A DNA stretch of 64,000 bases. Source: Melampsora larici-populina 98AG31. Its lineage: Eukaryota > Basidiomycota > Pucciniomycetes > Pucciniales > Melampsoraceae. A model generated the notes under the pieces. The model was not told where the DNA came from and ran no database searches. It saw only the letters and a program-made list of their open reading frames with translations. Positions within the stretch are counted from its first letter, which is position 1, and the number at the start of each line of letters is the position of its first letter. A program made the position numbers and the translations under genes. Location: positions 784,195 to 848,194 of the forward strand of contig NW_006768770.1 in assembly GCF_000204055.1 (NCBI RefSeq), written 5' to 3'. Of the stretch, positions 10,541-23,157 are shown piece after piece.

Positions 10541-12763
10541 CTTATGATGAACTTGAGTATTCATATTCAATCAATCTAAATATATATCCGAATTTCAATC
10601 AATTAATCTTTCGGAATACAAACTTTGACTCTGAAACAATGAGCATATGTGTTATGAATCCTTACCAATTTTTCTTTTGAAGCCAATTGGTCTGCACCGA
10701 TGTTTCTTACATATACATCAATGGACCATTTGGCAGGAGATTTCGGTATATTCCATCAAGTCTCGAGTTGACCTGGCGTGTACCTGAATAAATTTATTTG
10801 GATGTCGAAGGGATCGGAAGCAAGATGATATCAAAGATCATGTATCAATATACTGCCCAAAAGTATTCCTTCTTCAACAAGCTCCACGCTACTGTCCAAG
10901 GGATTCCTTCATTCAACAAACTCCGTGCCACTGGCCAAAATATCATTTCTTGGAAAAGTTTCACGATACGATTCTCGAAAGGACTGTCCGAGAAGGGCCT
11001 GTGGTTTCCCTCGCCATAGTAATATACTATACTACTTGAACCACGGATGATTGAACAGTTTGATCTCACCTCACATCAAGATATAAACACACGACAGACG
11101 CTATTATCTCAATGGTCCAAGTAACTCTTTCCAACATTCTCAAGGACACCTTACGAACACATCAGCTGGAATTCGGAAGTTTATGATGTTGTGGCATTTG
11201 TAGTATAGTCTGCACTCATGTTGAATGTTGAATTTGTTGGCGAGTCATTAACTTGAATTATCTTCTCTAGATCTTGGTCCTGAATCCTTCAGTGTTCACA
11301 GGTTCGTGATCAAGTTTTTTTACTGACTCCCACCAAGGATTATTGATTCGAGAAAACGGTATAGAGTCCTTTGTGACGTCGAAGGATCGGCTGAGCGGTT
11401 GACAGTCTGAGTCATGACCAATAATAACGAGTCACGATGAGGATTGTATTTTTAGTGTTGTCGCTACACAGGTCATGAATTTTCGAAACCGAAAAAAACG
11501 AGTTGAAATGTACGATCCAACGAAGTTTAAGAATTTTCTTTCTGTCAACCCAATTCGAATGTTGAAGGCGATCGAGAAAAAGAAACCCAGATATCTAGAA
11601 GTCACGTCGTCTCTTCCGCTAGACGGTAAACAAAGAAGTGATTTGATCGAATTTCGGAGGATTCGTGCTACAGAAGCAACTTGAACTAAGAATTTGATTC
11701 GAATTTGAAGAACTAGCAAAACTTGAAAGCGGTTGAGAGCACAGCATAAATTGAGCAAGGTCATCAGAACTCCAAAGATTTGAGAAATCTGTTGCTCTGT
11801 ATTTCCTACGTGACTATTTACAGTTCCAGGACCACCACTTTGTCAAATGAATTATGGCTGAAAGTTTGATCGATAAACCGGCTATTTATCCGGTTAGCAT
11901 TAACTCTATTGATCAATCAAGTTGACTTGGTTTCAAAAGCAATAGAACTTTTCTTTCATCTTCAAATGATTCTCAAATCTTTATCTTTCAAAATTCTCTG
12001 GCTCAACTCCCCACCATTCACAGACTTTGTATCCATAAATTCATATCCATAAATTTATTTCCAAATCAGCTCTATTCCAGTTACCAAAATCCATTGTAAA
12101 CTTCAAGCAAAACTTAAATCCTTTCAAAAAAATCATCACTAAAAGGCACAATGAAGAGTAAGAAATAAAAGAAGAAATTTTGAAATGTCAAAAACCAAAG
12201 TATAAGATAAAGATCTTGAGAAAACATAAAAAAAAGGTGATTGTCTAACCCAACAAACTTTACACTATGTATATATTGCAACTTCTGTTTTCTATAAAGT
12301 TCAGTGTGATGATGTTGTACATAAATTGAAAATAGCTGAGTGATACTTCATGAAATTCCGTGTTCAGTGATTTTGCTTTTCTTTGAAATTCAGTTATTGG
12401 AGAACTACCAATACTCAGCAGGGTTGAAAAACCCCCTTGGCTAACTTTATCAAAAACTTGATGGAACTATAGTGGGCACCAAGTTCACTCGGGTACTTTG
12501 CTTCAACACATGTCGTCTACTTAAATATCTCAAATCTTACTAATCTCAAAATTAATGCTAATATAATCTGCACTACATCATATTTCTCTCAAAACACTTA
12601 AAAATCAAAATCCTTCTTACAACACAACTTCAATACCATATAAAACTATATCAAATACAACAAATTCTATGGTCATCCTTGATTCACAGTTTATTACAAG
12701 AACCCCTATCCCAAAATTCACCAAAGACTCAAGAAAAAGCCAACAAAGGTTAAGATGAAGTGC

Positions 12764-15564
12764 CTATTCCTTAGGAGGATCATCAGTCAAAGTGTAATCC
12801 ATCATCTCCGTATCCCTATGCAATAACCTACAATATTCCTGATTCCAAACACCCCCATAAGAAAGATATCAATATTTTTCCTTTGACTTTGAAAAATGAA
12901 AAAACGTAAACAAACCAATATCAATCGGAACATATAAGCTTGCATATCTTCCTTTCTCCAAAACCTTTCAGTCCATGTTTTACCAGCTTCTCCAATCTTC
13001 CTTCCTTCTTCATCCTGTGCTCCTTCACCATTCAAGTCACCTGTAAAAAAGGCCATACTGTATTACAAATATCAGTAAGAGATAAAAAAAGGATGAATGA
13101 AGTTGAGAAACTTACATATCATATAGATCTTGATAGTCTAGTCGAACAGGAACATAACTGTAAAGTAAGATCAAATTCGAGGTTTAGAAAAGAGTCAGAA
13201 TTGAAAAAATGAATGAGATCTGGACTAACTGGTACCATGGCTGAATTCGATCCGAATACCTAGATCAATGAGTCAGTTTGGGTTCCTGAATGTAGAAACT
13301 CTCTGTTTGAATGAAAAATAAAACATACCATTCTGGAAAGATTGTGCTACACAAACAAAAAGTAGAGTCAGATTCAACTGACATAGCAAAGAAAGGAGGA
13401 GAAAAGATCTGCTAACCTTTTGAGCACGACGCTTTTTGTCCCCATCAATCTATGAAACCTACCACTCCATCCATTACCATCAACATCCATTATGTACCTG
13501 AGAGTTGAGATGACAGAAGCAAGGGATGCATATACAAATAAGTCAACAGATAAAAAGAAAGATTGCAAACGTTACTGAACTTGTACTGATTCATTTCTTC
13601 TGGATCAAGTGATGGCTTGAAGGTGTATAATTTTGCAACCGCCTCACAGGTACCATCAAGATTCTTTATAGCAGGACCGACCAGATATCAACAGATTATT
13701 CTCGTCTCTCGCCATATGGTCCACACATAAAGAGACTCACATCACATTGAACGGGCCTACCAGCAAAACCCACATCAAAATATTTTTGATTGAGTAAGGC
13801 GGTATCAGCTTCAAAATACTTCATTTTCCTTGGTAGAGTGCCATCGACCATTCGAAACGTCTTGTTTCCTCTCCCATCGTTTGTCACTGAATTGATTTAC
13901 CCACAAAAGGATGAGTTGAGCCACCACTTTGATGACCACACATTCTGGAAACACAATCGAACGAGATCGACAAACCTTTAACAAGACGAGCACGCTGTGA
14001 CATTCTCCAATTGGTTTCAGAATCAAATAAAATCCCGGTATTCCCACCTCGCCATACCAATTTATTATGTTTATTACTCCACTCTGGATCATTTCCCACA
14101 GGTACCGAAAACTGGGATGGCGGGGTGATGAGTATTTCTGAAAATCCTACGAGTGGTTTACAAAATGTAAAGAGTGGATAGAACGGATGAACTTTTGGTC
14201 GAGTTCTGTAAAGAAAGGATACGTTAGAATCTGACGATGAGGTGGAAGATCGGGTGAATCGTACGTTGATAGAAACCCATTTTGTTGCCACAGAGTAGGA
14301 TGATGACACATGTTCATTGTAGAAAGATGATCATGATGAATGAAACTCTGGGTATTAGGTTGAATTGGGTCAGCAAGACCTTCTAGTTCTTTCCTCAATC
14401 GAGAGTCTGATGGACATATGTTTGGCCACCCTCGCAGCCCGGGTTGATTGTACGTTTCGTTGTATTCTGATTCGGGTAGATCTAGAAATGAAGTTGGCGC
14501 ATGTAGTGTTAGAGAGTTAACATTTCAAAGAATGCATGTGAGAAGAATGTACATTTTGATTGAGAAGCAAGTTGGACGTGTCGTTGATGATTTTTGGCTG
14601 AAACGGCTACAGCTGTTTTTCGAGGTAGGGTGAAGATGTGAAAGAAATGCGAAGATATCAATACTTGTCCTTAGAACCAACACCGCAAGAAGATGATAAA
14701 TGCTTACTTGGTATATCATGAATAGAGATAGGTAAATCAACATCAGGTAAGAGATGAACAATATCTTGTAACAAGTTGACGAGTTCTCTTGGTCTTGGAC
14801 CATTTTGAGCTTGAAAACCAGAGAGAGTGAAATGACCAGATCTGATCGAGATCACAAAGGTATCCTGCAATCATTAAGAGAGACAAAAATCACCATTGTT
14901 AGCAGTAGATAAATGAGAGAGAGAGAGTTCAAGTAAATCATACATTACTCCATTTGGTCCGAGAGTTTGTTAAGTCATCAACTCTTTGACGAAAGAGACT
15001 AGCTGGTAAAGCAAAGAAAGGTTCGATGGATCGATTAATAGAGTCATATTCATCTAAAAGTTTTACATTCTTATCATTTGACCAATTCCACCATTCATCA
15101 AATCCACGAGGTGGTGATCGATGATATCTTCTTTTGTATTCTTCTGTAGCAGATCTCAAGTTGGTAGATTGATTCTTGAGTTTGTTTTCCCATAAAAGAG
15201 TTGCGTTTCTGATTAATGAGAAGATAGGATGATCGATCGATGGTTTCTTTGACTCTTTTTTCGATTTTTGATAGTTTGTATTCGAGGTTGAATCTGAGTT
15301 AGGTTGATCGAGTAGGTAGAGTAGACCATTTGAAGAGGTATGAGTATTGGTGATAAGAAGAGGTGGTGATGTTGTTGATGATGATAATGTTATTGAAGGT
15401 GTTTTTGATTTTTGATGATTTCTTATTGTTTTGATTGGTTCGTTGATGATGGAATGATGAAAGTAATAATAATAAGTGAGGACGATGATGATGCTGGTGG
15501 CAGTTAAGATGTAAGTTAAATTAGTAAACCGACGAAGGTTCAGGAAACTCGTTAACTTTCTCAT
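12764..15564 (-). CDS. GT90 (CAP10-like) glycosyltransferase, 12 exons
   Basis: Type II Golgi membrane glycosyltransferase of family GT90; fungal relatives include the cryptococcal capsule xylosyltransferase Cxt1, but the substrate here is unknown. Exons (minus): 14944-15564, 14708-14864, 14265-14481, 13976-14205, 13741-13886, 13581-13663, 13417-13497, 13329-13346, 13230-13259, 13116-13157, 12916-13057, 12764-12838. All junctions are GT-AG and all phases agree, giving 406 aa. Near the N-terminus is one membrane anchor with a Tyr-rich core (about residues 17-36). Then follow a Ser/Thr-rich stem, the RGFDEWW block, and the CAP10 motifs KLVWRGGNTG, DVDGNGWSGRF, PWYHYVPV and DLYDIMAFF, ending soon after FRLILEYCRLLHRD. 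The start is the first ATG before the anchor. One exon is only 18 nt. The divergent neighbour is the aldo-keto reductase. Confidence 0.9.
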
Positions 15565-16946
15565 TTTCTTCTCTCTTTGGCTGCTTTGGTTAAGAAGAAT
15601 CTTGTATTAAGCGATTTACTCAATTACAGCGCACTCAAGCCGGCAGAATAACCAAGAAGAAATCAGAAAAACGCGAAAATCTCAAACACCGCATCCATAC
15701 AGTCTCACTTCCGATCAACACCTATCAAGACTTGTGCCGATTCTTTAGTTCAAACTACTTCTTATGGAATAACTCAATCCGGCTAAGTCAAAATCACTCT
15801 CCATATAGAGTTGAACTCGATGAGTTCCTGTTCCCATTCCACACTCCCAAAATCTACAAAGGAATCTGTACACCACGGAAGGGTTCTGAGCAAACCTAGC
15901 AAAGTTCCTCGCCAAAGGTCCGAGGCTTCTATCGGAATAGCGCGATCCTTCATTAATTCCTTCAAATGTTCTTGAAATTTGATCAACCCCGCATGGCGCT
16001 AGTGGGTACAAATTGTCCAAGATCCAGAAAGCTGCTTATGTCGCCGTGCTTGAAGTACTTTCACCGTTCACCATGTATGATGAAAGTTTTACCTATAATC
16101 ATGACACCGTACCAGTCCAGTCCTATCCATATCGTATACAAGAGAGGACAGACATTGGCAATGTCACAGGATCTTAGAGTTCTTCAAGGCTTCGGAGGGA
16201 AATCTCGACAATCAAAGGACCTTTTTCCATAATTGACCGAGTTTAAATATGACACTACACCCTACATTCTCCACTAGCAAAGGATCCATTCAACTTGGAA
16301 GCTGATTGAGTATAAAATCTCGTTGACCAACCCAATGTCATATTGAAAATCACCTCACTCGAAAGGAGGACTTTGCACTCAGAAGGACACGGGCACAATA
16401 GCTAGAATAATAACTGGAAGATGCAGAATTTATCATATAGAACTTGAAGTTGATAAGGTAGAAAGACTAGATTGGAAGGGGTATACATCAGTCATGGACG
16501 AATTGTCTGATGAATGATTTAGATATTATCAAGCAATTGATTGTTCGAAAATGAAACCAGTTGATACTGTTTGAGATACAACTTGATGTCTTTTTGAGGA
16601 AATACAATTCCTAATAATCGAGTAAAAAGACAGTCCGATATATCCTGGTTTCCTTTCTTTTCTTTCAATTAATGTTTTCAAGTGATGTTGTTAGTTTTGT
16701 TTGTATGAATGTGAATAACTCACAAAGTGAATACTTATTTGAAGATTGGTAAAGAGAGACCGTGACTTAGTGGTGAGAGTCTTCAAATGACGTCGTTTTA
16801 TGCTTTCCGTCCCGGATTAACCGTCTCTTTGAAATTGAAAGGTTTTCTAGTTTCAATCAACTCTCAACTCTTGTGATCTTTTCATTCAATTCCCTTACTT
16901 CATCCTTCCTTCATAAACTCTTGTTTTGATCAAATCGAACCGAAAG
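15565..16946. other. divergent intergenic region between GT90 and aldo-keto reductase genes
   Basis: About 1.4 kb without a supportable gene. It must hold the promoters of both divergent genes. The 60 bp before the reductase ATG are pyrimidine-rich on the + strand, as is common upstream of fungal starts. Small frames at 15745-16232 lack any recognisable content. Confidence 0.5.
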
Positions 16947-18188
16947 ATGTCTACTCCCGCATCCCTATCATTAAAATCGCTCATCGAGCTGAATTCAGGT
17001 TCAGTACTTCATTCTTTACCGCATCAGATTGGCTTGATGACAATTGTAAATCACTTATCTGTTAATTGGTATCATGATGGTTTTTAGGGAAATCGATGCC
17101 AATGCTAGGACTTGGTGTCTATAAATCTGGTGATGCCAAGGCTTCTTGTAAAACTGCTTTTGAAGGCGGTTATCGCCATATTGATTCAGCTAGAATGTAC
17201 CATAATGAAGCTGATGTGATCGAAGCAGCCAAGTCATCGTAAGCTGAACCAACACAGTAGATCAAATGTCATCCTAAGAATCTGACTTGGTGTCTGTTAA
17301 TCATCACATTTTTTTTCAGTCGAATCGAACGTTCAGAGTTATTTCTAACAACAAAAATCCTCGGTCGAGATCACGGTTATGAGAAATGCAGCAAAGCGAT
17401 TCAAGATTCTATTGAATCTTCCAAAGCAGATTATTGGGACTTGATTTTGCTTCATGACCCAACCAGCGGAAGTCAAAAGCGTTTAGAGGCATACCGGGCT
17501 CTTGGTACGTACATATTCCAGTGAGATATTTAACGCTTTGTGATTGACCTCCAAGGTGTACTTTCAACTTTCTCTGGTCTGAAGCTGAAGCTCAAAAGGG
17601 TGGACTTGTAAAATCGATCGGGGTATCGAATTTCGGAGTGGCTCACTTACGCGAACTAGAGGCTTCCAACAAAGGACCCACACCAGCCATCAACCAGGTT
17701 TGCATAGTTTACCTCGTTACTGAAATTGCTACATGTTCTGATGGTCGAGTTGTTCTATAGGTCGAGTTACATCCTTGGTGCCAGCAAAAAGAAATTGTCG
17801 ACTACTGTCGTTCAAAAAACATTGTTATTCAAGCGTATTGTCCGCTAGTCAGAGGGGAGAAAATGACAGATTCCACTTTGACCAAGATCGCCGAGAGGGT
17901 AAGTTTTACAACCTATGACTTAATAAAGATTGATCAAGATATACACACTCATCCTAACCAATATGATCACTTTTTATTCAGCTTAAAAAAACTCCAGCTC
18001 AAGTTTTGATCCGATGGTCACTTCAGCACGGCTTTGTGCCGTTGCCAAAATCTGATAAATCTCATCGAATAATTGAAAACTCTGAAGTCTTTGACTTTGA
18101 ACTAGATGCGGAAGCTATGGATCAGCTTGATTCACTTGATCAAGGTGACAAAGGTGCAATCAGTTGGAACCCAATATATGTGGACTGA
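16947..18188 (+). CDS. aldo-keto reductase, 6 exons
   Basis: Soluble NADPH-dependent reductase of carbonyl compounds. Exons: 16947-16998, 17088-17238, 17320-17504, 17585-17697, 17761-17898, 17982-18188. All are GT-AG with agreeing phases, giving 281 aa, slightly short but normal for the small fungal AKR group. The catalytic tetrad is visible: Asp and Tyr in HIDSARMYHNE (around residue 50), Lys in TTKILG, and His in LLHDP. The SIGVSNFG and VELHPW signatures and the cofactor-binding end IPK-like PLPKSDKSHRI are present. ATG 16947 is the only start before the first intron. The gene converges on the FAD oxidase, with 449 bp between stop codons. Substrate cannot be told from sequence; a link to the oxidase product is proposed under findings. 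Confidence 0.92.
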
Positions 18189-18637
18189 TCGAATTGATCA
18201 GTGGATGGGTGGTATTGATGACAGTTTCAAGGGAGAATATCTTGCACAATTATATTCATCTATCTAATCATCGCATCTATATTGTTAATATTTAACTTGA
18301 AAATGAGCCACAACAAAAACAGTGTTACTACAGACTCGTCCAAAGTTTACCATACCTGGAGAGGGATGTTGTAAATGACCGTTCATAGACAAGGTGAAAC
18401 TTGGCTACCAAAATAGAAAATTAGAATGTCCATCAACCTTGAGACTTGGAGAACATTGTACTTGACAATCATCTGACACAAAAATGTGCACATGTTTAAG
18501 AAGCTTCTTGGGAAATTCTACAACCTCTTATTGGAAGTAGAAAGTACAAGAAGAATTGCAGTTGAATTCCAGAGACAGGTAATTTCAAAAGAGAACATCA
18601 TAGGTCAGATATATCACTCATAAGAAATATGAGACAT
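18189..18637. other. convergent 3' intergenic region
   Basis: AT-rich, without coding signs. It holds the 3' ends of the aldo-keto reductase (+) and the FAD oxidase (-). Confidence 0.5.
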
Positions 18638-20518
18638 TCAATCCGAGTCATGCTTCCACCCATGTAGGGTTGAAAGATCAACACGCTTGATAGCAGGTAT
18701 GGAATCTAACTTGTCCGGTCTCCATCTACGTCAAAGAACGATCTCATCAGCATACATTGAGTAGTGAATCCCTCGAAAGAAGATATCTGAACTGATAAAA
18801 TAGAACAAAGGTAACTGACCTCCATGCTGATTTGTGTTCTTCACTCAAATTACCCTCTAGCATATCAGCAACATACTTGCCTACATTTGGTAAATTCTTA
18901 AACGAATGACCGCTACCACCCGTGGCAACATATAGTCGATTAGGTGAAGATGGATGAGAATCAATGATCCATCCAAAGTCAAATGACCTACAAAAATACA
19001 TCAAATATCATTCCTCAAAAGTTTAAATAAATGCAAGAAGGAGTCGAAATCGGGTGCAGGTAGAGAAGGTAAACACAGGCAGTAAACTCACTCAGTGTCC
19101 CAGAGCATCTTGGTTTGGAGAAACTCTCGTTCACTAAATTGTGGCATACAATACTTGATGAAATCTCTGACTTCCTTGATGTCTTCTTCTGGTAGACTAT
19201 CTGATTCGTGGTACGCTGCATCTCGTGGAATAGAAACTGGATTAGACCTTCCTTGCACAGTCCTCATCCATGGATGGCCTGGTGGTTCGATTGAATCAAA
19301 ATCAGTTTCGTTAGCTAATTAGTTTGATGCATAAAGCGTTCATCAACTTACCTACGTGCAAGTCGCAAAACTTGAGACGACCATCTGCGTCAGGTGGAAA
19401 GGTGTAACCTAAAGCCTCTACCACTGTGATCACAGACAGATATAGAGATATGTTTGGCTAAAGATACTCAGGGTCTAGATGAGGAGAGCTCGGATTGCCT
19501 ACAGATGACAGGCATATTGCGATACTCCTCTTGTTCTTCCGGGGTCAGTTGGATATGAGTTGTGCTGTAGGCCACCTACAAAGGGGTTTGTTTGGAGAGA
19601 TGAGTTCAAATCCATCCACCATTTATCGACGAGAGGTCATGCTAGAAACTCACCGCGGTTAGTTGTCCCTCCATATCAAGTAAAGTATCCGTGTAAGCTC
19701 CAAGACAGCAAATGATCTTATCAGCCTTGAAAACCGTTCCATCCTCAGTCTTCACACCAATCACTTCACTTTCCAGATTATCCTCCGTAGCTCTAACCAA
19801 GGAAACCGCCGTGCCTTTAGGACCAGTGACAAATTTCACTCCACTAGCCTCACAGAGCTTTCCAACTGTTTCTAAAGCTTTTGCAGCATCAACCCAACCA
19901 GCGTTTGAATCTAATACGCCTCTAAATCCAGGAGTATTAGCAAAATATTTAGGAAACCGGTCATGTAAATCAGAAGGAGTATGAAGCAGAGTTAAATGCT
20001 CTGGTTTACTGTAAAGTTGTAAGGTTTGAAGAAGTCTGTCAAAAGCGCCAACAGCACTGATAGAAGTATCTTCTGATTGATCTTTCTCTTTTGATGGTGC
20101 TGGTTTCGCATCACTAGTACCAGCGACCCAACCTGAGAGATTGATTACATCTTTAAAGATTGGAGTTTTCCATTCTTCGAGTGCCTCTTGAGCCAACTTC
20201 ACGTACATAGGGTCGGCATAAGCAGTGCGAACGATCTGATTTGACAGTACTCATCACAGAAGTGTTTATCAGGTATAGACGTAGGGTTCTTTGATCAGGC
20301 TTCCATTTTCGATAGTCGGCATATGTATGACTCAAAATCAGACTCACTTTATTACGATCATAACCAGCAGAAGATTTGCTGGGGAATGGCCATCGATCTA
20401 AACAAACAATTTGATTATATCCTCGCTTGGAAAGATGCCAAGCGGTAGAAAGTCCAAAGGTACCACATCCACCTATAATAAGGATCGATTTAGATTTGTC
20501 GTTCGTCATGATATTCAA
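18638..20518 (-). CDS. FAD-dependent amine/amino-acid oxidase (fructosyl-amino-acid or saccharopine oxidase type), 7 exons
   Basis: DAO-fold flavoprotein that oxidises a secondary amine (C-N bond), making H2O2. Exons (minus): 20348-20518, 19654-20235, 19503-19575, 19352-19423, 19092-19314, 18820-18987, 18638-18725. All phases agree, giving 458 aa, close to the usual ~440. The N-terminus has the dinucleotide motif GGCGTFGLSTAWHL followed by SSAGYDRNK and TAYADP. The motif GRLKFCDLHV carries the Lys-x-Cys that in amadoriases and sarcosine oxidases holds the flavin covalently. C-terminal TGGSGHSFKNLP is the FAD-contact motif, and the end GWKHDSD is typical. There is no signal peptide. A second ATG (codon 4) may be used instead. 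Fructosyl-amino-acid oxidase, saccharopine oxidase and pipecolate oxidase cannot be told apart here. Confidence 0.88.
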
Positions 20519-21442
20519 AAAAAACTATGTATTGTAACGTGAGTTGGCTCTGTGAAATGCTGAGTCTCGTTGAAGATTGAAATTTTGTAAAACAAGTTAA
20601 CACTGAACTTCAGGAATCAGGATCTAGAGGGCATACAATCGTTCAAGATTTGGCCATAAGTCCGAAGAAAATCGCAACTTTCCCCGCTGCACCGAAACTT
20701 TATACGAGGTCTAAGATACGTAATTCAACCCAATTCAACCCCCACATTGACATTACGGAACTTTGTGAAAGATTTCTCTCGATGAAGGCTTGCGTCGTAG
20801 ATATGTACCATCCTCTGATAAGACGGAACCATCCCGAGAATTCTACGATGCGCGTTTTATAGCTGCATGAGATGTAGCTTCAAAGCAGGTGTCGCGTTGA
20901 CTTATGAGTTGGTTTCACTACTTCAGAACTCAGACAACACTCACCAGATTGTTCAATCCCACTGGGTTCGGAGGATTCCAAGTGATTGGGTCAATAGATA
21001 GTCCTCCGAGACAACTCTCCATAACCTTACACGTTACTTGTGAAGCTGACCAGGTTCGGAGGATTCCAAGTCATTAAATTGGGTCAATAGTCGTCCGAGA
21101 CACTTCTCTTCAAATTACATGGCACTTACACCGTGAGCAAAAGCCACGGTTGCGACAGTTGGTCGCTGCATTGGCCCAGTCAATCGCATCAATCTGAACC
21201 GAATTCATCGATCAATAGGGGGTTTCAAGTTCATTTTTTTTGCGTGAAATTTATATCAATTCGGACTATCTTTTTACAACAACGTAAATTTATAAACTTG
21301 ACCGTTTGTTTATAAAACGGTTTGTGATCATAAATCAATTTGCAACGTTTGATACCCGATCCTTAAAAATCATCAAATAAACCGATCATTCCCGTTTGAA
21401 TGATAACGAATCTTCTCCCTTCGATCATCTTTCACTTTAACC
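20519..21442. other. intergenic region with an ~88-bp direct repeat
   Basis: No supported gene. At 20965 and again at about 21052 the phrase GGTTCGGAGGATTCCAAGT recurs, each time followed by GGGTCAATAG and a TCCGAGACA block, so a segment of about 88 bp was duplicated in tandem. In copy one, TCGGAGGA and TCCTCCGA can pair as a hairpin. Confidence 0.5.
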
Positions 21443-22788
21443 ATGGTTCGGACCTCGCAACGAACTGAAACTTTACAAACCGTTAGTCAACTCTGTGATA
21501 TAGCCAGAATGGATCAAGATGATCAATTTTGGGAAGAAGCCATCCTTGGTGAACCACTCTTTCCAACTTTTGGAAACTTACTATTTGAAGACGATGAAGA
21601 ATTGAGTGTCATGACCGACTTCCTATTCAATGATGTTGATGATTGTGAAGATCTGTTGGAAATTCTGGAAAATCTTCGCTATCACGATGAACGGTGGAAG
21701 ATGCCATTTGAGATGGATTTCAGCTTGAATGACCTTCTTCGCGATTGAGAGGTCGAGTTTCGACAGTCAATGAGAACATCTCACGCTGGATTTTACGCTC
21801 TTCTAGAAATCATACAAGGACACGAGATCTTCCTATCTACAAGCCCAAACCCACAGCCACCTGTGGTCATCCAACTCGCTCTCACTCTTGAGCGCCTTGG
21901 AAGCAATGGTAATGCGTGCTCTGTCCGCCGTCTGGGGAGAGATTACAAGAGGTCAATGGGAGCGATTGTCAACTGTACTCGACAAGTTCTCACTGCGATC
22001 GATGAGCTATGTAGTCATTACATACAGTGGCCTGGCGAGCAGAGAAGAGATGAGATTTCAACTGTCATGGCTCTTGAAGGCTTCCCAGGATGTGTTGGTT
22101 TTGTCGATGGAACAACCATTCCATTATATCAGCGACCCGGATTTGATGGAGAAACCTTTTTTGATCAAAAGAAAAGGTACTCACTCAATGTTCAATTTGT
22201 ATGTGACTGTGATGGTCGAATCACTTGTCTTTACGGTGGATGGCCGGGCTCATGTCACGATCAAAAAGTCTTTTCAATGATGACTTTGTCTAAGGATCCA
22301 GATGAGTGGTTTGCTAGAGGTTAGTATCCCTTCTTTTCAATCAAGAAGAACAATTGAATCCAGCTGACAAAAGTCCTCAATCTTATTTACTTTCAGATCA
22401 GTACCTAATGGCGGACTCAGCATACAAACTCACCAATACTGTTGTTTCTACCTACAAGGGAGCAGCATCACGACTCGAACGAAACTGTCTGTTCAACACC
22501 TACATTGCGATGGCCCGAGTTTGAAATGAGCATGGTATTGGTATTTGGAAAGGAAGATGGGCATCTCTTCAATGCTTACGTCTAAGACTTGATGAAGACT
22601 ATCACATGGAGTGGATTTTACAGTGGATCAAAGTATGTGGGATCCTACATAATATGCTGGCGGACCTAGGGGATCAATGGGAGGATGAGTTCATAGAGGA
22701 TTTCATGGAAGCTAGATATGAAGGAGCCTCTGGACTTGGATTGAATCCAATGGATTATGATCCAACTGACCCTATTGGCCAGCTTTGA
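21443..22788 (+). pseudogene. PIF/Harbinger (HARBI1-like) transposase with two in-frame TGA codons
   Basis: One reading frame spans 21443-22319, then an intron (22320-22396, GT..AG, phase kept), then 22397-22788. The N-terminal helical part includes LALTLERLGSNGNACSVRR. The DDE nuclease core shows GCVGFVDGTTIPL (first Asp), GGWPGSCHDQKVF (second Asp region), YLMADSAYKL and the final NEHGIGIWKGRWASL with its Glu, ending GILHNMLADLGD. Two TGA codons interrupt it: 21746-21748 (before EVEFRQSMRTS) and 22522-22524 (between MARV and NEHG). The family has arginine at the second place, so CGA>TGA is the simplest cause. Otherwise the frame is well kept, so inactivation was recent. TIRs were not found. 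Confidence 0.85.
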
Positions 22789-23157
22789 AGAGAGCTTGTG
22801 AGAGATCATGTGGTTGCATTCAATGAGATTTAAAAAAATAGAATTTTGTTTCTCTTCAAAAAATAAATGTCGGCTTGGAACCTTAGCAAGTCTTCTTTTG
22901 CATCAGTCTTGCCTCTCTCTCCGTATTCTCTTTTCCTCAATTGTATCTGTGATTTGCGCTTCTTTTTCATAGGTTCCTGTAATGCAAAAAATAAAAAATG
23001 TTTGTTAAAAAAAAGAAGTATGCTGCTGCTTGGAGAAAATGGCAAAAGAGGGAGGAATCAAAATGCAAATATCGGTGAATGAGAAGAGTGACATGGGATT
23101 GAAAACTGTCAAAAGAATTGGGGCATACTTCAAGTTTCACACAGACTATCGATGATA

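Larger units (their letters stand above)
5640..12760. other. gene-poor stretch of eroded repeats
   Basis: No gene that I can support. Contents: a cluster of short hairpins at 6445-6565, diverged tandem repeats between about 7380 and 10550, a short tandem duplication at 10850-10950 (two copies of TTCAACAA..CTCC..GC.ACTG.CCAA), and AT-rich unique-looking DNA. Small frames such as 11475-11684 (+, 69 aa, Lys/Arg-rich) have no context that supports them. Confidence 0.5.

Noticed and set aside
11475..11684. 69-aa basic frame on +
   Set aside because: No splice partners, promoter, homology or codon signal that I can defend.
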